From assembly GCA_029248405.1 (NCBI GenBank), contig JAQWJJ010000011.1, forward strand, positions 62,001-126,000: a stretch of 64,000 bases of DNA, given 5' to 3'. The notes beneath the pieces were generated by a model. It searched no databases, had not been told where the DNA came from, and was given only the letters and a program-made list of their open reading frames with translations. The position numbers and the translations under genes were made by a program. This stretch comes from Flavobacteriaceae bacterium. GTDB lineage: Bacteria > Bacteroidota > Bacteroidia > Flavobacteriales > Flavobacteriaceae. Positions within the stretch are counted from its first letter, which is position 1. The number at the start of each line of letters is the position of its first letter. Below, piece by piece: positions 44,883 to 53,613 of this stretch.

Positions 44883-46193
44883 ATGTTTTTAGTCGCAAGT
44901 ACAGGAGGAGTAATCGCCGCAACAGTTGTCGCCTTTTTGGTCTTGACCTTATTGTTGGTGGCTTTATTATTGTTCACCAAACAAAAGCTTTCGCCGTCTG
45001 GGCCAGTCAAAATCACCATCAATGATGAACGTGTGATTGAGGTAGCCAGTGGTGATACGTTATTGTCTACTCTGGGCAATAATAAAATCTTTTTACCTTC
45101 TGCCTGTGGTGGTGGTGGTACATGTATCCAATGTGAATGCCACGTCACCAGTGGAGGTGGAGAAGCATTGCCCACTGAGACGCCGCATTTCAGCAGAAAA
45201 GAATTGGCGGATGGTGCGCGTTTGTCATGTCAGGTCAAAGTGAAGCAGGACATGAACATTCACATCCCTGAAGAAGTGTTTGGCATCAAAAAATGGGACG
45301 CTACTGTCGTGCGTAACTATAATGTGGCCTCATTCATCAAAGAGTTTGTTGTTGAGATTCCAGAGGACATGAATTACAAGGCTGGGGGGTACATTCAAAT
45401 CGAAATCCCGCCATGTGAAATTAACTATAAAGACATGGATATTACTGCTCATCCCGAAGAGCATGAAACACCTGATAAGTTTCAAGCAGAGTGGGATAAG
45501 TTTGGTATTTGGCCGTTAGTCATGAAAAATAATGAGACTATTGAGCGCGCTTACTCCATGGCGTCTTATCCTGCAGAGGGTAGAGAAATCATGCTTAATG
45601 TGCGTATCGCTACCCCGCCGTGGGACCGTGCTAAGAATCAGTGGATGGATGTGAATCCAGGTATTGCCTCATCTTACATTTTTGCGCAAAAGCCAGGAGA
45701 TAAAGTGGTGATTTCAGGACCTTATGGTGAGTTCTTTATCAACGAATCCCAGTCGGAAATGCTTTATGTAGGTGGTGGTGCTGGTATGGCACCAATGCGT
45801 TCACACCTCTACCACTTGTTCAAAACCCTCAAGACTGGTCGTACGGTGACTTATTGGTATGGTGGTCGATCTAAAAGAGAGTTATTTTACTTAGATCACT
45901 TCCAACAGCTTGAGCAAGAATTCAAAAACTTTAAATTTTTCCTCGCATTGTCGGAGCCGCTTCCAGAGGATAATTGGAAGGTCAAAAAGGACATTCATGA
46001 CACTCAGGGCGATGGTTTTGTAGGGTTCATTCACCAGGTGGTGATTGACAATTATTTGGATCGTCATGAGTCACCAGAAGATATTGAATTATATTTCTGT
46101 GGTCCACCACTGATGAATCAGGCGGTGCAAAAAATGGGTGAAGATTTTGGCATCCCTGACGAGCACATCCGTTTTGACGATTTCGGAGGATAA
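44883..46193 (+). CDS. nqrF: Na+-translocating NADH:quinone reductase subunit F
   Basis: NqrF is the NADH-oxidising subunit. The 436-residue protein has an N-terminal membrane helix (about residues 8-31), a plant-type ferredoxin domain with [2Fe-2S] ligands Cys75, Cys81, Cys84 and Cys116, then an FNR-like module with the FAD motif RAYSMAS (222-228) and the NADH-binding GGGAGMAP (297-304). YFCGPPLMNQAV is near the C-terminus. It is the last canonical nqr gene and is followed by a terminator. Confidence 0.97.
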   Translation: MFLVASTGGVIAATVVAFLVLTLLLVALLLFTKQKLSPSGPVKITINDERVIEVASGDTLLSTLGNNKIFLPSACGGGGTCIQCECHVTSGGGEALPTETPHFSRKELADGARLSCQVKVKQDMNIHIPEEVFGIKKWDATVVRNYNVASFIKEFVVEIPEDMNYKAGGYIQIEIPPCEINYKDMDITAHPEEHETPDKFQAEWDKFGIWPLVMKNNETIERAYSMASYPAEGREIMLNVRIATPPWDRAKNQWMDVNPGIASSYIFAQKPGDKVVISGPYGEFFINESQSEMLYVGGGAGMAPMRSHLYHLFKTLKTGRTVTYWYGGRSKRELFYLDHFQQLEQEFKNFKFFLALSEPLPEDNWKVKKDIHDTQGDGFVGFIHQVVIDNYLDRHESPEDIELYFCGPPLMNQAVQKMGEDFGIPDEHIRFDDFGG

Positions 46194-46201
46194 AAATTAA
46201 T

Positions 46202-46230
46202 AAAAAAGACCAGTGCGCTGGTCTTTTTTT
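46202..46230 (+). terminator. Terminator after nqrF
   Basis: AAAAAAGACCAG pairs with CTGGTCTTTTTT around a four-base loop, 9 bases past the nqrF stop. The downstream small gene and apbE lie beyond it, so their expression may depend on read-through or a separate promoter. Confidence 0.9.
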
Positions 46231-46247
46231 GGCGCATTAATGAAATC

Positions 46248-46613
46248 ATGATGAGTGTCCCATTATCAAAGCAAGAGCGACATAACCTGGCGATGAATAT
46301 TGTAGGAAAGGACCTAGAAGAACTCGGTTATGAGTTTATGGGGGTCAATTCTGACCTCAAGAAGAACCCGCAATTCGTTGCCCTAAAGAACAAGACTTTA
46401 CACTTTGTGATTGTCCGTGCGGTGTCATATCCCAGTGAACCAGAACAATATGATACTGATTTTATGACCAGTATCACGGCACATGCACAAAAATTCGATG
46501 CTAAGGTGTTTTATGCAGGTGTCGGCTTGGGTCATGGAACGGATTATGCTTTACCCCCTGTCAAAGAGGAACCTTACACCCAGCTTTACCGTGGATTACA
46601 AGAATTACTTTAA
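46248..46613 (+). CDS. Conserved small protein of the nqr-apbE region, function unknown
   Basis: The 121-residue soluble protein has no signal peptide, membrane helix or cysteine. It contains NLAMNIVGKDLEELGYEF, the lysine-rich NSDLKKNPQFVALK and HAQKFDAKVFYAGVGLGH. I recall similar proteins in Flavobacteriales databases named NQR subunit F because of their position, although they share no domain with NqrF. Two ATGs (46248 and 46251) are possible. The stop is 1 base before the apbE start, so the pair is one unit, consistent with a helper role in NQR assembly or flavinylation. Confidence 0.75.
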   Translation: MMSVPLSKQERHNLAMNIVGKDLEELGYEFMGVNSDLKKNPQFVALKNKTLHFVIVRAVSYPSEPEQYDTDFMTSITAHAQKFDAKVFYAGVGLGHGTDYALPPVKEEPYTQLYRGLQELL

Positions 46614-46614
46614 G

Positions 46615-47622
46615 ATGAGGTATGTTGGTGCTTTTTTATTGTTAGTGCTGTGCCTGGGTTGCGGCGCAGAGTCTGAAATGCAAATTATTCAAGGTCAGGC
46701 TTTCGGCACCACTTATAATATTCAGTATTATAGTGGTCATCAGGTTGACCAAGTGACCAATGGCATAGAAGATGTGGTGACACAGGTCAACGCCTCGATC
46801 AGCACCTATCAACCCAATAGTTTGATCTCAGCCATTAATCGCGGTGAGTTGGATACAGAGGTGGATTCAATTTTCGTGGCAGTTTATGAGTGGTCCAAAA
46901 GAGTTCATCAAACCACGAAGGGTTATTTTGATCCAACAGTTGGTATTCTGCGTAATGCCTACGGATTTGGACAAGACAAGCCGTTAGAATCTTTATCTTC
47001 TGATGCATTAGATTCCCTTTGTATCCGCGTCGGTTTTGCTCAGGTAGATTTGCTTTCGAACGGTCGAATTGTGAAGCCTTATCCAGAAACATATTTAGAT
47101 TTTAACGCCATAGGAAAAGGATATGGTATTGATTTGATGGGAGCGTACTTAGAATCTTTGGGCGTCACCGATTATTTGATCGAGTTGGGGGGGGAGATAA
47201 GAGTCAAGGGCTTTAATGTCGTCAAACAAAAGCCTTGGACCATTGGTATTGAGGCGCCAAGTGAAGACCAGAACGAACGAATTATTGCCAAAACCATAGC
47301 GCTAGAAAATCAGAGTATGGCAAGTTCGGGTAATTACCGAAAGTTTAGAGTTGATGAAAAAACGGGCAAAAGATTTGTCCATACGATCAATCCTTTAGAT
47401 TGTACCGCCCAGCAGAGTAATGTGACTAGTGCAACTGTTTTGGCCTCGACTTGTGCTGAGGCCGATGCTTATGCCACCGCATTTATGGCTATGGGTCTCG
47501 AGCGTTCTTTGCAAGTACTAGAAACACAAAAGCAACTCTCTGTTTATTTGACCTATATTGACCAGCAACAGGTAACGCGCTGGTACGCATCATCGTCTTT
47601 GGCCAAGCGCTTAGGTGAGTAA
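46615..47622 (+). CDS. apbE: ApbE, FAD:protein FMN transferase (lipoprotein)
   Basis: ApbE attaches FMN to Thr/Ser of NqrB and NqrC outside the inner membrane. From ATG 46615 the protein is 335 residues with a lipobox CLGC (Cys16). An upstream in-frame start at 46483 lies inside the previous gene and is rejected. Signatures are GQAFGTTYNIQYY, VSTYQPNSLIS-like ISTYQPNSLIS, YLDFNAIGKGYGID, NQSMASSGNYRKF and HTINPLD. Its place behind nqrF is the expected context for NQR maturation. Its last 12 bases overlap a convergent methyltransferase gene. Confidence 0.95.
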   Translation: MRYVGAFLLLVLCLGCGAESEMQIIQGQAFGTTYNIQYYSGHQVDQVTNGIEDVVTQVNASISTYQPNSLISAINRGELDTEVDSIFVAVYEWSKRVHQTTKGYFDPTVGILRNAYGFGQDKPLESLSSDALDSLCIRVGFAQVDLLSNGRIVKPYPETYLDFNAIGKGYGIDLMGAYLESLGVTDYLIELGGEIRVKGFNVVKQKPWTIGIEAPSEDQNERIIAKTIALENQSMASSGNYRKFRVDEKTGKRFVHTINPLDCTAQQSNVTSATVLASTCAEADAYATAFMAMGLERSLQVLETQKQLSVYLTYIDQQQVTRWYASSSLAKRLGE

Positions 47623-48384
47623 TTTGTAGGCTACAGGAATCAATTCTCCTGGGGCTAAACGATAGCGGTCCACCTCTTGAGCGGACATTTCTGCGGTGAG
47701 GTCTATGGCTTTGACCTCAAATCCGACCGAGCGCACCCGATCAAAATAATCCATACCATAAACCCGAACATGATCATATTGGCCAAATATTTTGGTCCGT
47801 TCTTTCCTATCAGTAATACGGTCATCTTGAAATGTTTCTCTTCTGCTTGGGTCATAAGGGACTTGGAGAATGGCCATGCCGTTTGGGGCCAAAACACGAT
47901 ACAGTTCGCGTAAGGCATCGAGATCATTAGGTATGTGTTCGAGAACATGATTGCAAATGATGACGTCAAAGTTGTCGTTTGTAAAGGGCAGGTCAGTAAT
48001 GTCGGCCGTGACATCGGCCAATGGTGAGTTGAGGTCTGTTGTGGTATAAGAAAGATTGGGTAGCGCTTTGAAGCGGTGATAAAATGCTTGCTCTGGTGCA
48101 AAATGCAATACGCGGCTCGTTTGGCTAAAAAAGGATGTTTTGTTTTTTAAATATAACCAACACAAGCGATGACGCTCTAAGGACAAGGTGCCTGGAGACA
48201 ATACATTGGGCCGTACCTTGGCATAGCCATAAGGCAGAAAAGTCCGGTAATTTTTGCCGTCTATTGGGTCGGTAAATCGATGGCCTCTATAAGCCATACT
48301 GAGCACGGGTCTCAAATAGTAACTCAAGGAAATGAGCCAAGGACGAGGGATGGCATTCAATAAGATTTTGAATAGGGCCTTCAT
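47611..48384 (-). CDS. Class I SAM-dependent methyltransferase, substrate unknown
   Basis: The 257-residue cytoplasmic protein has an N-terminal part (YRGHRFTDPIDGKNYRTFLP, RHRLCWLYLKNKT) that is typical of a Bacteroidota-specific group and a Rossmann-type methyltransferase domain: motif I-like VLHFAPEQAFYH, DFDVIICNHVLEHIPND-like (NFDVIICNHVLEHIP) and LAPNGMAILQVP. The substrate cannot be deduced; related genes are often near surface polysaccharide genes, which is not the case here. It lies 10 bases after map on the same strand and overlaps apbE tail-to-tail by 12 bases. Confidence 0.85.
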   Translation of the reverse strand: MKALFKILLNAIPRPWLISLSYYLRPVLSMAYRGHRFTDPIDGKNYRTFLPYGYAKVRPNVLSPGTLSLERHRLCWLYLKNKTSFFSQTSRVLHFAPEQAFYHRFKALPNLSYTTTDLNSPLADVTADITDLPFTNDNFDVIICNHVLEHIPNDLDALRELYRVLAPNGMAILQVPYDPSRRETFQDDRITDRKERTKIFGQYDHVRVYGMDYFDRVRSVGFEVKAIDLTAEMSAQEVDRYRLAPGELIPVAYKLLT

Positions 48385-48394
48385 CGGTCTTAGA

Positions 48395-49213
48395 TTATAA
48401 TGAAAAGGGCTCTTGCCTAAAATTGATTTCTTCGTCTGACGAAATGCCTAGAGCTTCATAAACATAGGCAAAGGTACTCAAGAGTTCTGGTCGCCCATCG
48501 ATCAGGGCTATGTTGTGTTCAAAATGAGCGCTTGGTTTTTTGTCTTGAGTGACTATAGTCCATCCATCGGGAAGTTGCTTGACCCTATGTGTCCCCATAT
48601 TGATCATTGGTTCTATGGCAATAGTCATGCCCTCAACCAACTTTTTTCCTCGACCTCTTTTGCCATAATTTGGCACTTCAGGGTCTTCGTGTAATTTGCG
48701 TCCTAGACCATGTCCGACAAGATCTCGAACCACGCCATAACCATTGGCCTCGCAATATTGCTGCACCGCATATCCAATGTCACCGACACGATTGCCTTGC
48801 TTGAATGCAGCCACTCCAAGATAAAGAGACGCTTTGGTTACGGCCAATAACTTTTTGGTCTCTGGCGCTACATCACCAACCTCAAAGGTATAGGCATGAT
48901 CTCCATAGAACTCATTCATAAGGACACCACAATCTATAGCAACAATATCTCCGTCTTTGAGCGATTGGTCATTGGGGAGTCCATGAACTACGGCTTCATT
49001 GACACTGGTCAAAAGCGTAGAAGGGCAACCATAAAGGCCAAGAAAACCAGGGACTCCTTTGTGGTCTCGGATAAATGCTTCTGCAAGCTGGTCTAATTTT
49101 TTGGTGGTGACACCGGGCTTTACCTCCTTGGCGAGCATGCCCAGAGTTTTGGAAACCAATAGCGCACTTTGACGCATCAATTCGATCTCATCGCGAGTCT
49201 TTACTTGAATCAT
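48395..49213 (-). CDS. map: Methionine aminopeptidase, type I
   Basis: Map removes the initiator methionine from nascent proteins. The 272-residue enzyme has all metal ligands of the family in the segments AIDCGVLMNEFYGDHAYTF (two Asp), GHGLGRKLHEDPEVPNYG (His), AIEPMINMG (Glu) and HFEHNIALIDG (Glu). It starts at ATG 49213 and overlaps the upstream membrane-protein gene by 4 bases (ATGA). It is part of a minus-strand run from the thioredoxin-like lipoprotein through map to the methyltransferase. Confidence 0.97.
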   Translation of the reverse strand: MIQVKTRDEIELMRQSALLVSKTLGMLAKEVKPGVTTKKLDQLAEAFIRDHKGVPGFLGLYGCPSTLLTSVNEAVVHGLPNDQSLKDGDIVAIDCGVLMNEFYGDHAYTFEVGDVAPETKKLLAVTKASLYLGVAAFKQGNRVGDIGYAVQQYCEANGYGVVRDLVGHGLGRKLHEDPEVPNYGKRGRGKKLVEGMTIAIEPMINMGTHRVKQLPDGWTIVTQDKKPSAHFEHNIALIDGRPELLSTFAYVYEALGISSDEEINFRQEPFSL

Positions 49214-49731
49214 AGGGTGGTGTGGATTTTTTCAGAAAAATGGGTTTGGATGAATTGATTCAGGAGGTCGGGTTTTTGGGTGCCGATAAGAAATTTTTTC
49301 CCCTTTTCTAGATTTATGGCAAGCCCCTTGGTGCCGCGCATATTATAAACAGTGCCATAGGCGGTGAAAAATCGGATCCCCCATCCCCCCACAAAACCGT
49401 AATGGACGATGTGCAGATTTTGTACTTCTGACCAAGTAATGGATTTGGTGACAAAGGGGGTGAAGCGCATATAAATGCCATTTTGGTCTATTCGGGTATC
49501 CAAACGCATCCATCGAAACAATAGAATAAGCGCCATGCTAAAGACAAAATAGGCCATGACACCATCATCGGACATTGGTTTTGAGCCAAAGGGCTCACCG
49601 ATGATGAGTTGTTCATAAATCCCATAAACGGCACTCGTTGCGATACCAATAAGTAATAACCATAACCACCATTGATTGAATCTCTGCTGTTCTTCAAAAA
49701 TAATATTATCAGGCGATTGCTCAATCTGCAT
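49210..49731 (-). CDS. Two-helix membrane protein, PH-like, function unknown
   Basis: From ATG 49731 the protein is 173 residues. It has two hydrophobic helices (WWLWLLLIGIATSAVYGIY and YFVFSMALILLFRWM) followed by a soluble beta-rich region with TRIDQNGIYMRFTPFV, ITWSEVQNLHI and a C-terminal helix. The pattern resembles bacterial PH-domain membrane proteins. An ATG at 49755 would add eight residues and a longer overlap with the upstream gene. I prefer 49731, where ATG overlaps the end of the thioredoxin-like gene by 11 bases. No function can be assigned. Confidence 0.75.
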   Translation of the reverse strand: MQIEQSPDNIIFEEQQRFNQWWLWLLLIGIATSAVYGIYEQLIIGEPFGSKPMSDDGVMAYFVFSMALILLFRWMRLDTRIDQNGIYMRFTPFVTKSITWSEVQNLHIVHYGFVGGWGIRFFTAYGTVYNMRGTKGLAINLEKGKKFLIGTQKPDLLNQFIQTHFSEKIHTTL

Positions 49732-50290
49732 AGCCCGGGGTATAAGGTTGTCCACTGGCTATTGTGCGCAAGTCTTTTTCTAGGGTTTCTTGAGTGTATT
49801 CGACTATTCTATTGACTTCTGCCCCATCTCTGAAAAGTATGATCGTGGGAACGAATTCTAGTGCGTAACCTTCTTCAAGATGGTCGGGTGTGTCCTTGTC
49901 ATGAGACACGGCGACCATGTCCAATTGTTGTTTCTTAAAGTCGGCCAAATCTAATAGCTTAAGCAACGCAGGAACTTCTCGTTGACTGTCTTCACACCAT
50001 GTGCCCATAAAGACTTTGATCGAGTGGTTCTTAAGCAGCGGCTTTAATTCATTCACTATAGTCATGTCCGGCTCGTACGCTTGAGCTGCAGATGCAAACC
50101 ACTCTGAGTACGGAGCTTTGCTCAGTCCATTGGCATTAATAGGGCCAATCAGCATTGTCCCGCCATCAATGGTGTCTGCTATTTCTTTATTGAATTCTGA
50201 TGAGGTTTCTTGAGTTTGTGGTGCCTTGACGGCATCACCACAGGCAACCAATAGCGCTGTAAAAACGATGAGAAAAACTGTTTTTTTCAT
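49721..50290 (-). CDS. Thioredoxin-fold lipoprotein with a single active-site cysteine
   Basis: The 189-residue protein has a lipoprotein signal (LLVAC, Cys17), a spacer and a thioredoxin-like domain with KVFMGTWCEDSQREVP. The active site reads CEDS (Cys99-Ser102), so the second, resolving cysteine of CxxC is absent. The expected cis-proline is in FVPTIILF. It is therefore not a classic disulfide reductase; a monothiol role or a binding role is more likely. It is encoded upstream of the PH-like membrane protein and map, 13 bases after gpmI, all on the minus strand. Confidence 0.85.
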   Translation of the reverse strand: MKKTVFLIVFTALLVACGDAVKAPQTQETSSEFNKEIADTIDGGTMLIGPINANGLSKAPYSEWFASAAQAYEPDMTIVNELKPLLKNHSIKVFMGTWCEDSQREVPALLKLLDLADFKKQQLDMVAVSHDKDTPDHLEEGYALEFVPTIILFRDGAEVNRIVEYTQETLEKDLRTIASGQPYTPGYAD

Positions 50291-50303
50291 GTCAATGGAT
50301 GAT

Positions 50304-51818
50304 TTAGATAAGTGATTTTTCTGTCATGGCTTCTGGTGCTTGGAGCTTCATGAGTGCTAATATTGTTGGCGCAATGGCCCCCAAAACTCCAGAGTTAATG
50401 TGTTTTTGATCAGGGTCTACCAGAATAACGGGCACTGGATTGGTGGTGTGCGCCGTATTGGGTGATCCATCTGGGTTTTTCATGATCTCGCTATTGCCAT
50501 GATCTGCAATAATTAAAGTGCTGTATCCATTTGCCAGAGCTTTTTGAACAATGGACGCTGCACATTGATCTACAGTTTCACAAGCAATTATGGCGGCATT
50601 GATGTCGCCTGTATGGCCCACCATATCCGGATTGGCGAAATTCAAACAAATGAAATCGGCCGTCTGTTGTTCTATTTCTGGGAGGATGGTGTCTCGAATG
50701 TCGTAGGCACTCATTTCTGGCTGCAGGTCGTAGGTCGCCACTTTCGGAGAGGGGCATAAAAGTCGGCGTTCTCCATCGAATGGCACTTCTCTTCCGCCAT
50801 TGAAGAAGAAGGTAACATGGGGATATTTTTCGGTTTCTGCAATCCTTATTTGGGTCTTTCCCGCCTTCTCAAGTGTTTCGCCTAAAGTGTCTTGAATATT
50901 GTCCTTGTCATAGACCACATTAATTTTTTTGAAGGTATCGTCGTAATTGGTGAGCGTTACATAATGCAGATTCAGTGGTGTCATTGTTTGCTGCGGAAAC
51001 GCAGTTTGGGTGAGCGCTTGAGTCAATTCTCTTCCACGATCGGTACGGAAATTAAAAAATACCACGACATCATGCTCACTGATAGACACGGTTTTACCAT
51101 CGGCTTGCGTCACCGAAAGCGGCTCAATGAATTCATCTGTGATGCCATTTTGATAGGAGTCGGTTAAGGCTTGGGAGAGGTCATTACAAGGCGTCCCTTT
51201 GGCACTTACCAAAAGATCGTAGGCTTTTTTGACCCGTTCCCACCTTTGGTCTCGGTCCATGGCGTAATAGCGGCCAATAAGACTGGCCATTTTTCCGCCA
51301 GTTTTTGTCAAAATCGGGGACAACTCTTTGAGGTACTTTGGTGCACTTTTGGGGTCGACATCTCGGCCATCAGTAAATCCGTGCACAAACATCTGCGGGA
51401 CACCGCTGATCTGACCAGCTTGGAGTAAGGCTTTTAGGTGGTCGATGTGCGCATGGACACCACCATCGGACAGCAAGCCGATAAAGTGTACAGGTTTTTC
51501 ATGGGCTTTAGCATAAGAAAAGGCCTCTTGTAATACCGGTTCTTGACTCAGTGTTCCCTGGGCGACAGCACGATTTATTTTAGCCAAGTCTTGGTAGACG
51601 ATGCGTCCAGCACCCAAATTCATATGACCAACTTCACTATTGCCCATTTGCCCATCAGGAAGCCCAACATGTGCACCGTGGGTCAGTAATTGAGCATGTG
51701 GATATTGGTTGTAGAGCCCATCAATAAAAGGGGTGTTGGCCTGGGCCACTGCAGAAACTGAGGCGTCCTGGGTGATGCCCCAGCCATCTAAGATCATTAG
51801 AAGGACTTTTTTACTCAT
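50304..51818 (-). CDS. gpmI: Cofactor-independent phosphoglycerate mutase
   Basis: This Mn2+-dependent enzyme interconverts 3- and 2-phosphoglycerate in glycolysis. From ATG 51818 it has 504 residues and begins KKVLLMILDGWG, as in the family. Upstream in-frame starts at 51824 and 51857 are less likely; the latter lies upstream of the promoter box. The catalytic serine is in GQMGNSEVGHMNLGAGR, and metal sites are in NFANPDMVGHTGD and IIADHGNSE. It probably heads a transcript that continues into the thioredoxin-like lipoprotein gene. Confidence 0.97.
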   Translation of the reverse strand: MSKKVLLMILDGWGITQDASVSAVAQANTPFIDGLYNQYPHAQLLTHGAHVGLPDGQMGNSEVGHMNLGAGRIVYQDLAKINRAVAQGTLSQEPVLQEAFSYAKAHEKPVHFIGLLSDGGVHAHIDHLKALLQAGQISGVPQMFVHGFTDGRDVDPKSAPKYLKELSPILTKTGGKMASLIGRYYAMDRDQRWERVKKAYDLLVSAKGTPCNDLSQALTDSYQNGITDEFIEPLSVTQADGKTVSISEHDVVVFFNFRTDRGRELTQALTQTAFPQQTMTPLNLHYVTLTNYDDTFKKINVVYDKDNIQDTLGETLEKAGKTQIRIAETEKYPHVTFFFNGGREVPFDGERRLLCPSPKVATYDLQPEMSAYDIRDTILPEIEQQTADFICLNFANPDMVGHTGDINAAIIACETVDQCAASIVQKALANGYSTLIIADHGNSEIMKNPDGSPNTAHTTNPVPVILVDPDQKHINSGVLGAIAPTILALMKLQAPEAMTEKSLI

Positions 51819-51836
51819 GCTCATTAAATTAAGGCA

Positions 51837-51844
51837 CAAAGATA
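51837..51844 (-). promoter_or_regulatory. Candidate gpmI -7 box TATCTTTG
   Basis: An exact TAnnTTTG match on the minus strand, 18 bases before ATG 51818. Its position excludes the far upstream ATG at 51857 as a start if the box is used. Confidence 0.45.
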
Positions 51845-51932
51845 AGCAATACATCACTTTAGCTTTGAGGATTTCACCAAAAACCTTTAGCCGTCATGGC
51901 CTTGAAGGTGGGGCACGTCAAATGGCAGAGGA

Positions 51933-52670
51933 CTATAAGAGTTTGGGATTGATGTCTAGAATATGCGCGGTTTTGTACCGCTTCAAAAAGTTAGAGTCCA
52001 ATACAATGCCGCCCAATAATGAGGCTTTGCTGATGACTTGTTCTAAGTCTAAAAGGATAAATTTTCGGAGGTAGGGAATGGCCAGCGGGGCATAACTGTA
52101 ATGCCATGGTTCGTGATTGAAGCCACTGCGCTGGGGGTGGTTCGTGTAGACTTCGACAAAGCCATAATTATGGGCATGTTGTTGCATCCATTCGCGCATG
52201 GGGCAAAAAACCCCGTCGCCGTAGAAATGTTCAGGTTCCAGGACAGCATTTGGTGCTTCAGGCTTGCCATCGATGAGGTCGAGATCCGTACCCCAATGAT
52301 GGCGAGAAGTGCCAGGAATGGTAGAGTATTCTATAATTTTTTCAACCGCTTGTTCAGGGGTCAAACCTTGATCCACGTACTTTCTGTATTTCCTTTCGTA
52401 GATTGCTTTTTGACGGTCAAAGCTTCGAAACGCAGAGACAACCTGAAGTTCAATACCATCTTTTGAGGCAGCATTTTTCATGGCTTCAAAGGCTTTTGCA
52501 GTGGCTTTGTTCATTTTTGACAAATAGTCGTCGCCGACAATATCAATGGGGGCAATGCCCATTAATTGGTCTGCGGTATAGGGGTGCTCTTGTCCCATCA
52601 ATTTATGGTTTTTGGCGCCCGTCAAAATCAAAACAATGAAGAGGGTCCGCAAAATAGTGACTGTCTGCAT
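51933..52670 (-). CDS. M15-family D-alanyl-D-alanine carboxypeptidase
   Basis: The 245-residue exported protein (N-terminal hydrophobic segment, residues about 6-18) has a VanY/M15 zinc peptidase domain. Zinc ligands and catalytic residues are seen in TSRHHWGTDLDLID (His124, Asp131) and HEPWHYSY (Glu187, His190). VSAFRSFDRQ is the substrate-binding Arg segment. It probably trims the D-Ala-D-Ala end of peptidoglycan stem peptides in the periplasm. It overlaps the pepE stop as TAATG, so translation of the two is likely coupled. Confidence 0.9.
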   Translation of the reverse strand: MQTVTILRTLFIVLILTGAKNHKLMGQEHPYTADQLMGIAPIDIVGDDYLSKMNKATAKAFEAMKNAASKDGIELQVVSAFRSFDRQKAIYERKYRKYVDQGLTPEQAVEKIIEYSTIPGTSRHHWGTDLDLIDGKPEAPNAVLEPEHFYGDGVFCPMREWMQQHAHNYGFVEVYTNHPQRSGFNHEPWHYSYAPLAIPYLRKFILLDLEQVISKASLLGGIVLDSNFLKRYKTAHILDINPKLL

Positions 52671-53377
52671 TAGATGAGCGTATTGAGGTCTTGTCCTGGT
52701 GCGACATAAAAAGTTGGCTTATTTTTTTTAAAAACCGCAGCATGTCCTGACCCTTGAAGGCTTATGTCTGGGCCAATTACCCGAAGCCAACTGCCTTCGC
52801 GAAGTCCAATGACTGCGGTGCTGTTCTGAGTGAGATACTCTCGAATTCGGGTTTCTCGACTCTCTCCCATATGTTGGCTGTTTTGCTCCGGTTCTGTATA
52901 ATGAGGGTTGATGTTGAAAGGAATTTGTTGCAGCACCTCATGATGTGGTATTGGTACAATCGGCATATCATTGGTCGTGGACATGGTTTGGCCACAAATA
53001 TTGGTCCCTGCACTTGTGCCGAGATAGGGTGTGCCAGAAGCCAACACTTCTTTGAGGACAGACATCAGTCCTAATTCGTAAAGTCGTTTGACCAATAAAA
53101 AGGTATTGCCTCCTCCTGTAAAAATGGCTTCAGCATCGCGTAACGCACTTTTGGGATCTTTTTGATGATCGAGACCAATAACTTTGATGCCTATGGCTGC
53201 AAACGCCTCTGCAGTTTTGCGGGTATACTCTTGCTCAGTGATGCCGCCAGGTCGGGCGTATGGCACAAATGTCACATTCTGAACACCAGCGAAAAGGATG
53301 CTCAATTCGGGCATGAGGTATTCTAGAAAGGCACTTCCGTAAATTGTTGAGGTACTTGCTAATAGGAGGTTTTTCAT
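52670..53377 (-). CDS. pepE: Dipeptidase E (peptidase S51)
   Basis: PepE hydrolyses N-terminal aspartyl dipeptides in the cytoplasm. From ATG 53377 it has 235 residues. The serine nucleophile is in LGTSAGTNI, with FTGGGNTF before it and NINPHYTEP after it, all as in S51 peptidases. An ATG at 53398 would add seven residues, but it sits almost on the -7 box, so 53377 is preferred. It is co-transcribed with the M15 carboxypeptidase gene, giving a two-gene peptidase unit. Confidence 0.93.
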   Translation of the reverse strand: MKNLLLASTSTIYGSAFLEYLMPELSILFAGVQNVTFVPYARPGGITEQEYTRKTAEAFAAIGIKVIGLDHQKDPKSALRDAEAIFTGGGNTFLLVKRLYELGLMSVLKEVLASGTPYLGTSAGTNICGQTMSTTNDMPIVPIPHHEVLQQIPFNINPHYTEPEQNSQHMGESRETRIREYLTQNSTAVIGLREGSWLRVIGPDISLQGSGHAAVFKKNKPTFYVAPGQDLNTLI

Positions 53378-53399
53378 AGGTAAGGTCTGAGCTATCACT

Positions 53400-53407
53400 C
53401 AAATGTA
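53400..53407 (-). promoter_or_regulatory. Candidate pepE -7 box TACATTTG
   Basis: An exact TAnnTTTG match on the minus strand, 22 bases before ATG 53377. The -33 region is not convincing. Confidence 0.45.
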
Positions 53408-53544
53408 CTAATTAACTGATAATATTGACGCGCCAATGACTCATTAGGTTATTGCTTGAACGCGCTCCTGACCTGACCTGGTGCCCCTGAGATATGATTG
53501 GATAAGTTTGTCTTATTTTCAGAAAGAGTCTAGAGAATATTTGA

Positions 53545-53552
53545 TAGGTTTG
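53545..53552 (+). promoter_or_regulatory. Candidate -7 box TAGGTTTG for the DUF6702 gene
   Basis: An exact TAnnTTTG match lies 61 bases before ATG 53614. A second exact match, TAAGTTTG, is at 53503-53510. Neither has a well-spaced TTG, so which one is used is unclear. Confidence 0.3.
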
Positions 53553-53613
53553 TTCTGTCGTGCGGGATGGCCCCTTAACTCCGCATCAGACCTCAAAAAA
53601 ACTTGTTTGGAGC

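Noticed and set aside
46483-46614. Upstream start for apbE inside the preceding small gene
   Set aside because: The lipoprotein signal begins exactly at ATG 46615; the extra 44 residues read the neighbouring gene in another frame.
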